Assembly: GCA_023416335.1 (NCBI GenBank)
Contig: JAEZHY010000126.1
Span: forward strand, 7,089 to 71,088
Source: Pseudomonadota bacterium
GTDB taxonomy: Bacteria > Desulfobacterota > Syntrophobacteria > Syntrophobacterales > Syntrophobacteraceae
Reading direction: 5' to 3'
DNA: 64,000 bases
Shown here: positions 8,724-17,914 of the stretch, in pieces
Layout of the letters: each line of letters begins with the position of its first letter
Numbering within the stretch: the first letter of the stretch is position 1
The notes under the pieces: model-generated
What the model was told of the DNA's origin: nothing
Database searches by the model: none
The model's input: the letters and a program-made list of their open reading frames with translations, nothing else
Translations under genes and position numbers: made by a program

Positions 8724-10426
8724 GCGCAAATGCACCAGATCCAAATGAGGCTATCGAGAATCTCGCGATCGGAAAGATTATCGAGGTGGATGGCTCGCAT
8801 GTTGTTGCCGAATTGGATCCCAAATTAACAGAACTCTCTCGTATCTATGCTGGGGAAACATACCCCATCGGCCAATTCGGCTCGATTGTCAAGATCCATT
8901 TTGGTCGTCGCCTCATTTATGCTCTAGTTGGACGTCTTAGGATGAAGGCGGAATATGAGGCAGAACATGGCATAGTCTCTCACTCATCTTCAGATGAAAG
9001 GATAATTGAGGCTGATTTGTTTGGTGAAGGCGAATGGACCTGCAACACTGCCTGTACACCATCGGAATGGACTCTCCATTTTGAACGCGGGGTCGCCACC
9101 TATCCATTACCACAACAGACACTCTATCTCACTCCCAAGAACGAACTCCGCTATATATATGGTCATACTAAAGGCACAGTTGTACGGCTAGGTGATCATG
9201 TTGGTTCAAGCGGAACTCCGTGCTATGCTGATATGAACGAGCTACTCGGAAAACATACGGCAGTCCTTGGATCTACAGGAGCAGGCAAATCAGCAACTGT
9301 TGCCGCCATTATACACAGTATTCTTGAAAGAGGGCAAGTCAATGAGTATAAGGTCTGGAAACCGCAAATTATTATTCTTGATCCACATAATGAATATGGA
9401 AGTGCATTTCCAGGCCATTCGAAACTGTCCACAGACGACGGGAGTCTGTCGCTTCCATACTGGTTATTAAACTTCCAAGAAACCATTGCATTACTGGTCG
9501 GAAAGACTGAATTTGTTGCAACTTCTCAAGCAAATATTGTGAAGAGTGCGCTGATTGCTGCACGCAAAGAAGGTGCGGCAGAGCTAAAGCTAGATGCCGA
9601 ATCTATTACAGTGGATTCCCCTGTCCCATATAAACTATCGAAGCTACGCAGATTGATCGAAGTTGATAAACCCCCTCAAACTAGCAAACAGGATTCTCAC
9701 AACTCCATTCTACAGAAACTTGATGTGCTCACCGCAGATGCGCGCCTCAATTTTCTAATGGAGCAGTGGCAAGGCGGCAATGAAGACCCATTTCCATCAG
9801 TAGTGGCACAACTTATCGGCAATAATGCGCAACCCCGTGTTATAGACCTTTCCGGTGTACCGAACGAAGTCGCCGGGGTCTCAAGCGCTGTCATTGCAAG
9901 AACGCTGTTTAACCTTAAAGTCTGGCAGACTGCTGAAGAGCGTGCGAGCGACCCCGTCTTGCTAGTCTGCGAGGAGGCCCACCGCTATGTACCTAATCGC
10001 GGAGAAGCGCAGTATGAGGCTGCTCAGGAGGCAATTCGGCGTATAGCCAAGGAGGGAAGAAAGTATGGTGTGGGCCTGATCCTTGTATCCCAAAGGCCAA
10101 GCGAGGTCGAGGCCACCGTGCTGTCGCAATGTAATAGCTGGATTGTCTTGCGTGTAACTAACGATGCAGATCGAGAACACGTCAAGGCTATTCTCCCAGA
10201 CTCGATGTCCGGTCTAACAAAGATGTTATCTGGTCTTCGCCGCCAAGAAGCAATCTTTGTAGGTCAGGCAGCCATGATTCCATCGCGGATAATGATAAGA
10301 GAACTAGAGTCAAGTCAACTGCCAAAATCCAATGACATCGATTTTGACAAAGGGTGGCAGAGTCCTGCGATGACTGATGAGCAAATGAGAAACGTTGTCA
10401 ATCGTTGGCGATATCAACGCCGATAA
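8717..10426 (+). CDS. herA: HerA-family hexameric ATPase/translocase, partner of SIR2
   Basis: 569 aa. The N-terminal HAS-barrel-like segment (IGKIIEVDGSHVVAEL) is followed by the RecA-like motor, with Walker A GSTGAGKS (185-192), Walker B VLLVCEEAHRY (Glu419/420), the sensor-like ILVSQRPSE and VLRVTNDADRE. HerA proteins form hexameric rings that move DNA. In defence loci they assemble with SIR2 and control it. I chose ATG 8717, preceded by GGGAGGGGA and overlapping the SIR2 stop by 7 nt, over an in-frame ATG 42 nt earlier. Composition matches the SIR2 gene. Confidence 0.88.
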   Translation: MLSANAPDPNEAIENLAIGKIIEVDGSHVVAELDPKLTELSRIYAGETYPIGQFGSIVKIHFGRRLIYALVGRLRMKAEYEAEHGIVSHSSSDERIIEADLFGEGEWTCNTACTPSEWTLHFERGVATYPLPQQTLYLTPKNELRYIYGHTKGTVVRLGDHVGSSGTPCYADMNELLGKHTAVLGSTGAGKSATVAAIIHSILERGQVNEYKVWKPQIIILDPHNEYGSAFPGHSKLSTDDGSLSLPYWLLNFQETIALLVGKTEFVATSQANIVKSALIAARKEGAAELKLDAESITVDSPVPYKLSKLRRLIEVDKPPQTSKQDSHNSILQKLDVLTADARLNFLMEQWQGGNEDPFPSVVAQLIGNNAQPRVIDLSGVPNEVAGVSSAVIARTLFNLKVWQTAEERASDPVLLVCEEAHRYVPNRGEAQYEAAQEAIRRIAKEGRKYGVGLILVSQRPSEVEATVLSQCNSWIVLRVTNDADREHVKAILPDSMSGLTKMLSGLRRQEAIFVGQAAMIPSRIMIRELESSQLPKSNDIDFDKGWQSPAMTDEQMRNVVNRWRYQRR

Positions 10427-10501
10427 TTTGGCGTTCACATTTGCAGGTGCTTGATAGAGAACACTACAATCAATATTACCGACCAAAATGTGTATTGCGA
10501 A

Positions 10502-10948
10502 TCATGACCGTTCCAACTCGGCAATCTTTTGCAGCCGACGGGCGAATCGCTCCTCCTTCTTGAAATTCGCATTCAAGAATGTCCGCACGAGTTCAATTGC
10601 CAGTTTGCGGCCGACTATCCAGCCTCCCAGGCAGAGCACATTCATGTCGTCGTCTTCGACACCCTGGTGGGCCGAGAACACATCGGTGACTAATGCAGCC
10701 CGGACCCCGACAACCTTGTTTGCGGCAACACAAGCGCCGACGCCGCTTCCGCACACCGCGATCCCCCGGTCCACCTCTCCGGCGGCAACCGCCTGCGCCA
10801 TGGGGATAACAAAATCGGGATAATCGTCACCCTGAACGAACTCGTGCGAGCCGAAATCGACGACTTCATGCCCGGCTGCTTTCAATTCCGGGATTATCAG
10901 CCCCTTCAGTTCGAATCCCCCGTGGTCCGAGGCGATGCCCAGACGCAT
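10502..10948 (-). CDS. rpiB: ribose-5-phosphate isomerase B
   Basis: 148 aa, typical RpiB size. It interconverts ribose 5-phosphate and ribulose 5-phosphate. Motifs are IASDHGGFELKG at the N-terminus, YPDFV, and the active-site loop AVCGSGVGACVAANKVVGVRAAL, followed by EDDDMNVLCLGGW. The start at 10948 is preceded by GGAAAGGA. A longer reading from 10975 adds nine residues with no support. It lies 28 nt downstream of tkt and is surely co-transcribed. It is convergent with herA. Confidence 0.94.
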   Translation of the reverse strand: MRLGIASDHGGFELKGLIIPELKAAGHEVVDFGSHEFVQGDDYPDFVIPMAQAVAAGEVDRGIAVCGSGVGACVAANKVVGVRAALVTDVFSAHQGVEDDDMNVLCLGGWIVGRKLAIELVRTFLNANFKKEERFARRLQKIAELERS

Positions 10949-10976
10949 TTCATTTTTTCCTTTCCGGCAATTCACA

Positions 10977-12821
10977 TCAGCGGATGATCTCTTTCACTTT
11001 ACTTACGATCCCCCGGCTGGATATTTCCTCGTAATCCAAAAGTTCCTGCGGCTTCCCGCTCTTGGGCGTCCTGCGCACCGCAAGCGACCATACGGGAAAC
11101 CCGGAAAGCGAGAGCACATCCTTCACAGCCTCGCCTATCCCGCCTTCGGCATAATGGTCTTCCACCGTAAGAATTCGTCCCGTCTCGCGGGCAGCCCCTT
11201 GTAATGTTTCCAGATCGAGTGGTTTGATGCTGTAAAGATCGATCACACGTATGGATATGTTCTCCTTCCGGAGTTCTTCATAAGCCTTCAGGGCTTCATG
11301 GAGAGTTATGCCCGCGGCAACCACAGCTACCACGTCCCCTTCACTCTTCCGCAGCGTTTTGCTGCCCCCGATCTCGAATTGCTCGTCCGAATCATAGATT
11401 ATGGGAGTGGACGCCCGCGTCGTCCTTATGTAGACAATCCCTTTGTGCCGCGCCGCCGCTTCGACAAGGCGATCGGTCGAGACCGCGTCCGCAGGATAGA
11501 GCACCACGCCGTCTAGAATTGTGCGGAAAGAGGCGATATCCTCCAGTCCCATCTGCGAGGGACCGTCCTGCCCGATGGACACTCCGGCGTGCGATCCGAC
11601 ATATTTCAGGTTCGCATCGGAATATTGGCTCATCCTGATCTGGTCGAAGGCACGGCTCATGAACGCCGCGAAAGTGGAAACGAAAGGAATCTTTCCTCTA
11701 CGAGCAAGCCCCAGGGCGACATCGACCATGTTCTGTTCGGCTATGAACATTTCGAAGAACCGGTCGGGATATTCCTCCTTGAAGGTCTCGGCCCCCGTGG
11801 AGTTGCTCACCTCGCCGTCCAGCGAAACGATGTTTGGAAATTCTGGATAGATCCGAACCAGTGCCTTGCCGTACGCTTTCCTTGTTGCAATGGATTCCCC
11901 CGCGGCATAGTGGACCGGTTCCGCCTTCCTTGCCTCCGGAACAAAAGGCTTCAGGTTTTCGGGCTTTGCTATTTCGCCCCGAATCGACTTGTCTACGGGA
12001 CCGATATCCTTCAGTGCCTGCTCGAATTCGGCCTGCTTCAATGCTACCCCGTGCCGGCCGTTCTGGTCTTCAACTGATAGTACGCCCTTCCCTTTTATCG
12101 TTTTGGCAATAATTATGACCGGCTTCCCGTCTGCCTTCAAACCCTGCTCATAGGCATCGAGGATTTCCGGGAAGGAATGCCCTTCGATTTCAACGGTCTC
12201 CCATCCGAAAGCCGAAATCCTCTTCCGGTAGGCGTCCAGGTTGTGACCGTACATGGTCTGGCCACGCTGCCCGAGGCGATTTACGTCAATTATCCCGATG
12301 AGATTGTCCAGATGGTAGTAGTCCGCTATCTGGATTGCCTCCCACTGCGACCCTTCCGACATTTCGCTGTCTCCGAGCAGCACGTAGGTCCGGTAAGGCA
12401 GCTTGTCGAGAAACTTTGCGTTCATGGCCATCCCCACACCTACCGAGAGTCCCTGCCCCAATGAGCCGGTTGCCGCTTCGGTGTACCGGAACGCAACAGT
12501 CGGATGCCCCTCGAGCGGGCTGCCGAACTGACGGTACGTCATCAATTCTTCTTCGGAGATTTTTCCCGCTGCCGTCCAAAGCGCATAAAGAAGAGGCGAT
12601 GCATGCCCCTTGGAGAAGAGCAGGCGGTCGTTGTTCGGATTTTCGGGATGGTCGGCATCGAAACGGAAAGTACCCCCGAACATGAGTCCGACAATCAGTT
12701 CCGTCGCGGAAAGTGACGAAGTGGGATGTCCGGAACCAGCATTGGTTGTGCAGGCAAGTATGTAATAGCGGACCAGGCGAGCCAGTTTTTCCAGCTTTTG
12801 AATAGTTTCCTCGGTGGGCAT
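10977..12821 (-). CDS. tkt: transketolase
   Basis: 614 aa, somewhat shorter than the E. coli enzyme but in range for the family. It uses thiamine diphosphate to move two-carbon units in the pentose phosphate pathway. Visible features are AGSGHPTSSLSATELIVGL, FSKGHASPLLYALW, the ThDP-binding region LLGDSEMSEGSQWEAIQIA with DVNRLGQ, and the pyrimidine-domain EYPDRFFEMFIAEQNMVDVA with SHAGVSIGQDGPSQMGLED. ATG 12821 has AAGGGGA upstream, so the in-frame extension to 12944 is rejected. First gene of tkt-rpiB. Confidence 0.95.
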   Translation of the reverse strand: MPTEETIQKLEKLARLVRYYILACTTNAGSGHPTSSLSATELIVGLMFGGTFRFDADHPENPNNDRLLFSKGHASPLLYALWTAAGKISEEELMTYRQFGSPLEGHPTVAFRYTEAATGSLGQGLSVGVGMAMNAKFLDKLPYRTYVLLGDSEMSEGSQWEAIQIADYYHLDNLIGIIDVNRLGQRGQTMYGHNLDAYRKRISAFGWETVEIEGHSFPEILDAYEQGLKADGKPVIIIAKTIKGKGVLSVEDQNGRHGVALKQAEFEQALKDIGPVDKSIRGEIAKPENLKPFVPEARKAEPVHYAAGESIATRKAYGKALVRIYPEFPNIVSLDGEVSNSTGAETFKEEYPDRFFEMFIAEQNMVDVALGLARRGKIPFVSTFAAFMSRAFDQIRMSQYSDANLKYVGSHAGVSIGQDGPSQMGLEDIASFRTILDGVVLYPADAVSTDRLVEAAARHKGIVYIRTTRASTPIIYDSDEQFEIGGSKTLRKSEGDVVAVVAAGITLHEALKAYEELRKENISIRVIDLYSIKPLDLETLQGAARETGRILTVEDHYAEGGIGEAVKDVLSLSGFPVWSLAVRRTPKSGKPQELLDYEEISSRGIVSKVKEIIR

Positions 12822-13059
12822 CTTTTCCCCTTGAGAGATTAAGAAATTGGTTAAGAAAAAGGTAAGAGTGGATTTGCGGGAACGGAAGAGTTTCGCCAGG
12901 TAGTATTGAAGAGGTGGGATTTGCCTTAGGCAGAGGTTTGCCAAGCGTGTGGATTTAAGGTGATTTTGGCCGCAGGATGGTATGCCGCAAATGATAAACT
13001 TCAGAGGTTTGAGGCGGTCAGGAACATAACGAGATTAAGAACTGACGGAATGGGCACCT

Positions 13060-13398
13060 TTACTGAGTCAGACTAATTTCCTGATACGGCTCTCCCTGTC
13101 TGTGGGGGCTGATTTTGATAGTGACTTTTCTCTCGAGGCGTTTGAGGAAATCAAGGAGCTTGTCGATTGTGAATCTGCTGAAGTGGCCGTTCATCAGATG
13201 GGACACGTCCGACTGGGCAATACCGAGTAGATTGGCTATTTCCCGTTGTTTGAGCCTTTTATTACGGACAATATCGTAAACATGGAACCCCAGTCGCGAC
13301 CGGGCAAAGAGTTCGTCTGCGTCCTGCAATCCCAGGTCGGCAAAAACGTTTCCCGAGCCCTCTTCATATTCTATATTGGTTTGATCCTTGTTGCTCAT
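13060..13398 (-). CDS. XRE/HigA-like antitoxin
   Basis: 112 aa. It contains a helix-turn-helix (about 50-75, LKQREIANLLGIAQSDVSHLMNGHFSRFT) of the XRE antitoxin type. It follows and overlaps (35 nt) a Gp49-like toxin gene, the toxin-first order of HigBA-type modules. It would bind the toxin and repress the pair. The N-terminal 30 residues are acidic. The ribosome-binding site is weak, so it may depend on coupling to the toxin gene. Confidence 0.8.
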   Translation of the reverse strand: MSNKDQTNIEYEEGSGNVFADLGLQDADELFARSRLGFHVYDIVRNKRLKQREIANLLGIAQSDVSHLMNGHFSRFTIDKLLDFLKRLERKVTIKISPHRQGEPYQEISLTQ

Positions 13399-13771
13399 AT
13401 TTTGAGAGTTCCTTTGCTTCCCTGTATCTCTGCTTAATCAAATCTATGTCATGTTGCGGGGTTTCCGCACTTTTCCTGGACTTTTTCTGGAAAGCATGAA
13501 GCACATAGATTCTCGTTCCAAGCTGAACCGCCACAACCGTGCGGTAGGCATCAGTATCGTATCTCAGGGCAATTTCGAGAACGCCGCTGCCAACTCCTTT
13601 GAACGGTTTAGCATCCTTCGGCATTCCTCCAAATTGCATCAACTGGAGTTGATCGCCGATGAGCTTCTGCGCACCCAAAGGGAACTCCCGGATGTTCTTT
13701 CTTGAGTTCCCCATCCAGACGAGAGGTCTTATCTCTGATATCTCGAACTCATCCAAGGGCTGCCTCTTCAA
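13364..13771 (-). CDS. RelE/HigB-superfamily (phage Gp49-like) toxin
   Basis: 135 aa if started at TTG 13771, or 116 aa from ATG 13714; neither has a clear Shine-Dalgarno. The family core is clear: RPLVWMGNSRKNIREFP, a GVLEIALRYDTDAYRTVVAV strand block, and IYVLHAFQKKSRKSAETPQHDIDLIKQR. Such proteins are ribosome-dependent mRNA endonucleases. The longer start keeps the ISEIRPLVW segment that homologues normally have. It is followed by the antitoxin. A 20-bp palindrome lies right upstream. Confidence 0.8.
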   Translation of the reverse strand: MKRQPLDEFEISEIRPLVWMGNSRKNIREFPLGAQKLIGDQLQLMQFGGMPKDAKPFKGVGSGVLEIALRYDTDAYRTVVAVQLGTRIYVLHAFQKKSRKSAETPQHDIDLIKQRYREAKELSKYEQQGSNQYRI

Positions 13772-13775
13772 GAAT

Positions 13776-13795
13776 TTATAGTAAATTTACTATAA
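13776..13795. promoter_or_regulatory. 20-bp perfect palindrome, probable toxin-antitoxin operator
   Basis: The A+T-rich string at 13776-13795 equals its own reverse complement and lies 4 nt before the TTG start of the toxin. TATAGT or TATAAA inside it could be a -10 box on the minus strand. This is the expected place for autorepression by the XRE antitoxin. Confidence 0.6.
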
Positions 13796-13832
13796 GTCAA
13801 GCCCTAATTCGACCGTCGGCATTATGATCTTC

Positions 13833-16796
13833 CTACCACTCATCGTATATAACCACCCCCTGCGACTTGCGGCCGTCCACTTTGAGGGTCAGGGTGTTTT
13901 CGAAGGAGACGCGGGCGACGAAATCGGTTTCTTCCACAATGGGCCGGGAAGTCAGCCACTCCCAGTCGATGCGGCCTTCCTGGTTGTCGCTAACGGTCAG
14001 GTAGTTGATCCCGAGAGAGATGATGTTGTGGAAAAAGTGCGACCCCTGTGACGGCTCGGCATTCAGTTTCGGGTGAGCTGTTTCGATGATGGCGGCAACA
14101 CCGCAGATGTCCGCCCAGCAGACGGGGATGCCCAGCCACCGGTCGGCAGAACCCCACCGGCCGGGTCCGATGAGGATGTACTTGCGGCCCTCTTTCGCCA
14201 GAGCGCCGTTCATATGGCCGATCTCCCGGGCAATTTCCGGCATTTTCCCCGGATCGAAGACGTTCGGCTTCACATACAGGAGGTCTTTGACCTCACGGCT
14301 CACTTTGTTGCCCAGTGCCTGGGATGAGATGCAAAAAGCCCTGGAAAGGTCATCGGGCCTTATTTCGACATCGGCCATTTCCGCACGAGCGCTCATCGGG
14401 CGAATCTGCAGGATGGCGAACCGCGGTTTGTCATTCTTGTCAAAGCTGAGGTCAGCCGAGAACTCCAGTTCGACCGGGCAGCCCATACCATCCTGGCATA
14501 TCGCGAGAATCCCGTTCAGAATGTCGGAAAGGGGAATCATTCCGTATTTGAGCACCTGCGCAAAAGTCACCACCGGATAACCGGGAGCGCCAAGAGAGTC
14601 CCTGATGCAGTGTTCCTCGGGTACGTAGGTGCTGCTCATGATTCTCACGGGCTCTTCATCCCTGGCGTCCATGACTTCGCGCCTGACCAGCGTCAGGCCG
14701 TCGTTCGGGGTGAGCCGGCATACCTGTTCGCCGAGCCTGAGGGAATAAAAGTACCGCTGCGAATTGTCCAGAATACCCTCGACCGTTGAGTTCGAAAGCA
14801 TTTCCGGATGGCGGGGAGAAAAACGCAGGGCTTTTTCTCCGTCCATGACCGTTTTGCCGAGCCCGAGGGCGATCGTGGCGATGCCGTCTTCGGGTTTCAT
14901 CTGCAGGTAGGGGTAGAAATTGTAGGACTGGGCCGTGCCCGCCAGGGCCGGATAGTAGTAAGTCCCGTGCTGTCTTCCCATGAGCTGTTGAACGATTACC
15001 GCCATTTTCTCTTCTTCCGTGCGGTGCCCCACACGACGGGAGAAGGCCTTCGGTCCCTGAAAGTAAGTGGAAGCATAGACCAGCTTGACGGCATGAATAA
15101 GCTGATCCAGACGGCACTCCAGGTCCGGGTGGTCGTTTGGCAGCATATACGTCTTGTACAGGCCGGCGTAGGCGCGGAACTGCGCGTCCTCCAGAAGACT
15201 CGACGACCTGACTGCGAGAGGGTACTTTATCTGGGTCAGGAATCCGGCGAGTTTTTCCCTGAAACTGGGCGGAAATTGCGACTCGAAAAAACGCAGGGCG
15301 ATCGTCTCGTCGGGCAGGTCCGCTTTTGCCAGATCGAACAGGCCGTTTTTCTTAACGAAATCATCAAAAACACTGGTCGTGATGACAAGAGTCTGCGGAA
15401 TGTGGATATCGACGGATTTGAATTTTTCCTCCAGCAGCGGATACCTGCGCAGGAGCGCCGATGCGAAAGCCAGGCCTCTTGCCTTACCGCCGAGAGATCC
15501 GGTGCCGATCTTCATGAACTCGGAATCCACATCGAACGCCTTGGGATCGAAGTCCACCACTACACCCCTCTGACGCTGCATCCGGCGTTCGTGGATGGCC
15601 GAAATGAGGAACCTGCGGTGGCTTTCGACATCGGAGAAATCGCCGTCTCTCACCGGCCTGACCCGGGTTGCAAGTTCGATTTCCGACCGGGCGAAAAGCC
15701 ACCTGGAAAAATCGTTCCGGTTGCAATGATGAGCAAAAGAATCGTCGGGTATGCAGGCCAGCTTCTTTTCGAGCATCCTCAGGTTGGGCGCTCGCCCTAT
15801 CTCGGCACCGTCGGGTGAACGAAAGACAAAATCACCGAAGCCGAGATGATTCAGGAAGAAGGAACGCACATCCGAGAGCAACGTAGGGGAGTTCTTGTCT
15901 ACGAACACGGACGGGATTTCCACCGCCCGCGCGGCGTTCCTGGATTCGCTGCTCATCAGCAGCGTAGGAATATCGAAGCGTTCGCTCTTGATTGCCTTCA
16001 GGAAATCGATCCCGGCATTCTCATCGAACTTGTTCTTCCGTGGAAAGCGAACGTCCGAGATAACGCTGAAGACGTACGGTTCGTATTTCCTGAAAAGCTC
16101 CATCGCCCCTTCGAACGTACCCGCTACGAGGATCTTGGGCCGCGCGCGCATTGCAAGAAGCCGGTGCTCCTCGTTGAGTCCCTCCTCCATCACGGCCTGG
16201 GTCTGAAGGACCAGTTCTCTGTAGAAAAGAGGCAGCAGGACCGAAAGATATTCCGGCGAATCCTCGACAAAGATGATGACCCGAATGCTTGCGAAATTAG
16301 TGTCGTACGCAACGTTCCTCTGATCTTCCGCGCTCTTCACCATTGCGAGCAGCAGATCCGAGTTCCCCCTCCAGACGAATATGCGGTTAAAGATACGAGC
16401 CGAGGAATACGAAAGCGCCATACTCGTCTCGGGCTGGTGGCACAAAAGCAGGATCGGCAGCTTGGGGGCTTTAGCCCGGATCCTCTCGGCGGTCATCAGG
16501 AAGTTCGTATCGGATGCGCTCGGCATGATGATGACCATATCGAGCGAGCGGCTCTCAAGGGCAGCAAGTGCGGCATCGGCCGAGGAAACCCAGTGGAGCC
16601 TTGGCGGGTGGCTGAGGTTCAACCCGCGGTACTCATTGATGATGGCTTCCGAAAGCCTGCAATCTTCCTCCATGACCCAGGCGTCATAGGGGGTCGAGAT
16701 CAGCAGGATCTCGCGCACTTTCTTGCTCATGAGTTCGTGGAACAGCTTGAATCGGGGGTCGAAGTGATCTATTGAATTTCTTGGGGTTGATGCCAT
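13833..16796 (-). CDS. receiver-like domain fused to PEP-synthase-type ATP-grasp protein
   Basis: 987 aa. The first ~330 residues hold two receiver-like stretches: one around 60-130 (LDMVIIMPSASDTNFLM, LPILLLCH) and one around 165-320 (VIIFVEDSPEYLSVLLPLF, ISDVRFPRK, IPTLLMSSES, VFVDKNSP). From about 430 it resembles the PEP/pyruvate-binding ATP-grasp of PEP synthase and PPDK (GTGSLGGKARGLAFA, YPLAVRSSSLLEDAQFRAYAGLY, VELEFSADLSF, ILQIRPM). I see neither the phosphohistidine swivelling domain nor the PEP-binding barrel, so it is unlikely to be a complete PEP synthase. The C-terminal ~150 residues (KYILIGPGRWGSADRWLGIPV) are unassigned. Substrate and signal are unknown. Confidence 0.75.
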   Translation of the reverse strand: MASTPRNSIDHFDPRFKLFHELMSKKVREILLISTPYDAWVMEEDCRLSEAIINEYRGLNLSHPPRLHWVSSADAALAALESRSLDMVIIMPSASDTNFLMTAERIRAKAPKLPILLLCHQPETSMALSYSSARIFNRIFVWRGNSDLLLAMVKSAEDQRNVAYDTNFASIRVIIFVEDSPEYLSVLLPLFYRELVLQTQAVMEEGLNEEHRLLAMRARPKILVAGTFEGAMELFRKYEPYVFSVISDVRFPRKNKFDENAGIDFLKAIKSERFDIPTLLMSSESRNAARAVEIPSVFVDKNSPTLLSDVRSFFLNHLGFGDFVFRSPDGAEIGRAPNLRMLEKKLACIPDDSFAHHCNRNDFSRWLFARSEIELATRVRPVRDGDFSDVESHRRFLISAIHERRMQRQRGVVVDFDPKAFDVDSEFMKIGTGSLGGKARGLAFASALLRRYPLLEEKFKSVDIHIPQTLVITTSVFDDFVKKNGLFDLAKADLPDETIALRFFESQFPPSFREKLAGFLTQIKYPLAVRSSSLLEDAQFRAYAGLYKTYMLPNDHPDLECRLDQLIHAVKLVYASTYFQGPKAFSRRVGHRTEEEKMAVIVQQLMGRQHGTYYYPALAGTAQSYNFYPYLQMKPEDGIATIALGLGKTVMDGEKALRFSPRHPEMLSNSTVEGILDNSQRYFYSLRLGEQVCRLTPNDGLTLVRREVMDARDEEPVRIMSSTYVPEEHCIRDSLGAPGYPVVTFAQVLKYGMIPLSDILNGILAICQDGMGCPVELEFSADLSFDKNDKPRFAILQIRPMSARAEMADVEIRPDDLSRAFCISSQALGNKVSREVKDLLYVKPNVFDPGKMPEIAREIGHMNGALAKEGRKYILIGPGRWGSADRWLGIPVCWADICGVAAIIETAHPKLNAEPSQGSHFFHNIISLGINYLTVSDNQEGRIDWEWLTSRPIVEETDFVARVSFENTLTLKVDGRKSQGVVIYDEW

Positions 16797-16854
16797 CTTT
16801 ATGCCTGCCGCAGATTTGGTGATGAAGGATTCGTGGGCGGTACCGCGCCCATCT

Positions 16855-16899
16855 GAAAAAAATGCAGGGGCAGCCGGCCTTGCCCGGCTGCCCCTGCAT
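16855..16899 (-). terminator. strong rho-independent terminator of the GntR gene
   Basis: A perfect 16-bp G+C-rich stem (arms 16862-16877 and 16884-16899) with a 6-nt loop is followed on the minus strand by seven T residues (16862-16856). It lies 6 nt past the GntR stop and before the next minus-strand gene, so those two genes are separately transcribed. Confidence 0.9.
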
Positions 16900-16905
16900 C
16901 AGGGC

Positions 16906-17706
16906 TCAGCGATTCTCCGCGGCCAATGCCGCGGGGGCAATCTTTGCCTTTTGCCTCAACTTTTTCCTTACCGTCGAAGGGCGCTCCAGGGGGACCGGGT
17001 CCGCGCCGGATTCAATGCCGCCCGGGAAATAGAAAGCCCGGATGTATTCTTCCTGCACCGGATAGCCCCAATGCCGATCCATCCAGACCGTCTTCACGCT
17101 CGCAATATCTCGTCTTTCAAAAGCATCCAGCAGTAAATCGTGTTCCTCGCAGTTATGCAGCTCCCAACCGACTATGTAACCCCGCCGTGGAAAATCGTAC
17201 AGCCGCTGTTTGATAATATCGACCGTATGCCGAAGGGAGGCATTGTCGGAAAGATCCATGAATACGTTATGAAACGCGAGGTTCAGTTCGTACACCGTGT
17301 CAAAGTCCTCACGTGCGACCGCACCCCTGAGTCCTTCATTCAACCACCGCATCTTTGCGACGTGATTGCTGCCGATCTGGTCAAAGTTGGAAGAGATGAC
17401 GCCGGTTTCCAGGGCTCCCGCTATTTCGTAGCAGTGCCTGATTGCGTCCAGGGTCAGCTTGTTTACGTAAACCCCGCTTCGGGGCGAGATGACTACGAAC
17501 CCTTCCACTTCAAGCTGCAAAAGGGCATCGCGCAGGGGGGTCTTGCTCGTCCCCAGTTGTCGGCTGAGCAAATTAAGGTTTATGTTGTCGCCGGGAATCA
17601 GGTTGCCGCTATGAAGTTCTTTTCTTAGAAATTCATAGACCTGTTCCCGCAAAGACTTCAGGTTGATCATTGTCCAGCTCGACTTTTGGAGACCTGCCGG
17701 GAGCAT
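16906..17706 (-). CDS. GntR-family (FadR/FCD-type) transcriptional regulator
   Basis: 266 aa. An N-terminal winged helix (LREQVYEFLRKELHSGNLIPGDNINLNLLSRQLGTSKTPLRDALLQLEVEGFV) is followed by an all-helical FCD-like ligand domain with histidines (ALETGVISSN, FHNVFMDLSDN, CEEHDLLLDAFERRD). FCD domains bind small organic acids, often with a metal; the ligand here is unknown. The ATG at 17706 shares its A with the stop of the upstream small ORF (TGATG), implying coupling; an in-frame ATG at 17670 is the alternative. It is closed by the terminator at 16855-16899. Confidence 0.85.
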   Translation of the reverse strand: MLPAGLQKSSWTMINLKSLREQVYEFLRKELHSGNLIPGDNINLNLLSRQLGTSKTPLRDALLQLEVEGFVVISPRSGVYVNKLTLDAIRHCYEIAGALETGVISSNFDQIGSNHVAKMRWLNEGLRGAVAREDFDTVYELNLAFHNVFMDLSDNASLRHTVDIIKQRLYDFPRRGYIVGWELHNCEEHDLLLDAFERRDIASVKTVWMDRHWGYPVQEEYIRAFYFPGGIESGADPVPLERPSTVRKKLRQKAKIAPAALAAENR

Positions 17707-17897
17707 CAATTACCGGTGGCAAAGCTCACGTGGCGCATGCGCTCCCTCAATTCAGAGGCCCATTTGCGCAGGTTCACGGCTTCCTGTCCCCACCCGTGAT
17801 ACTCCATCCTGGTCGCCTCTTTTTCGAGGCTTTCAACGAACTCCAGGCACTTTTCCATGCTCTCGTTCGAAAACAGTTCCGGACTCAGTCCGATCAT
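17706..17897 (-). CDS. small hypothetical protein upstream of the GntR regulator
   Basis: 63 aa from ATG 17897, preceded by GGAG about 7 nt away; a GTG at 17930 would give 74 aa without a good site. It is charged and helical (MEKCLEFVESLEKEATRMEYHGW), with no recognised domain, signal peptide or membrane segment. The stop overlaps the GntR start (TGATG). The good ribosome-binding site and coupling argue that it is real; function unknown. Confidence 0.5.
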   Translation of the reverse strand: MIGLSPELFSNESMEKCLEFVESLEKEATRMEYHGWGQEAVNLRKWASELRERMRHVSFATGN

Positions 17898-17914
17898 ATA
17901 ATCTCCGATATCTC

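Noticed and set aside
14808..16775. Long plus-strand frames (336 and 309 codons)
   Set aside because: Shadows of the receiver/PEP-synthase-like gene.
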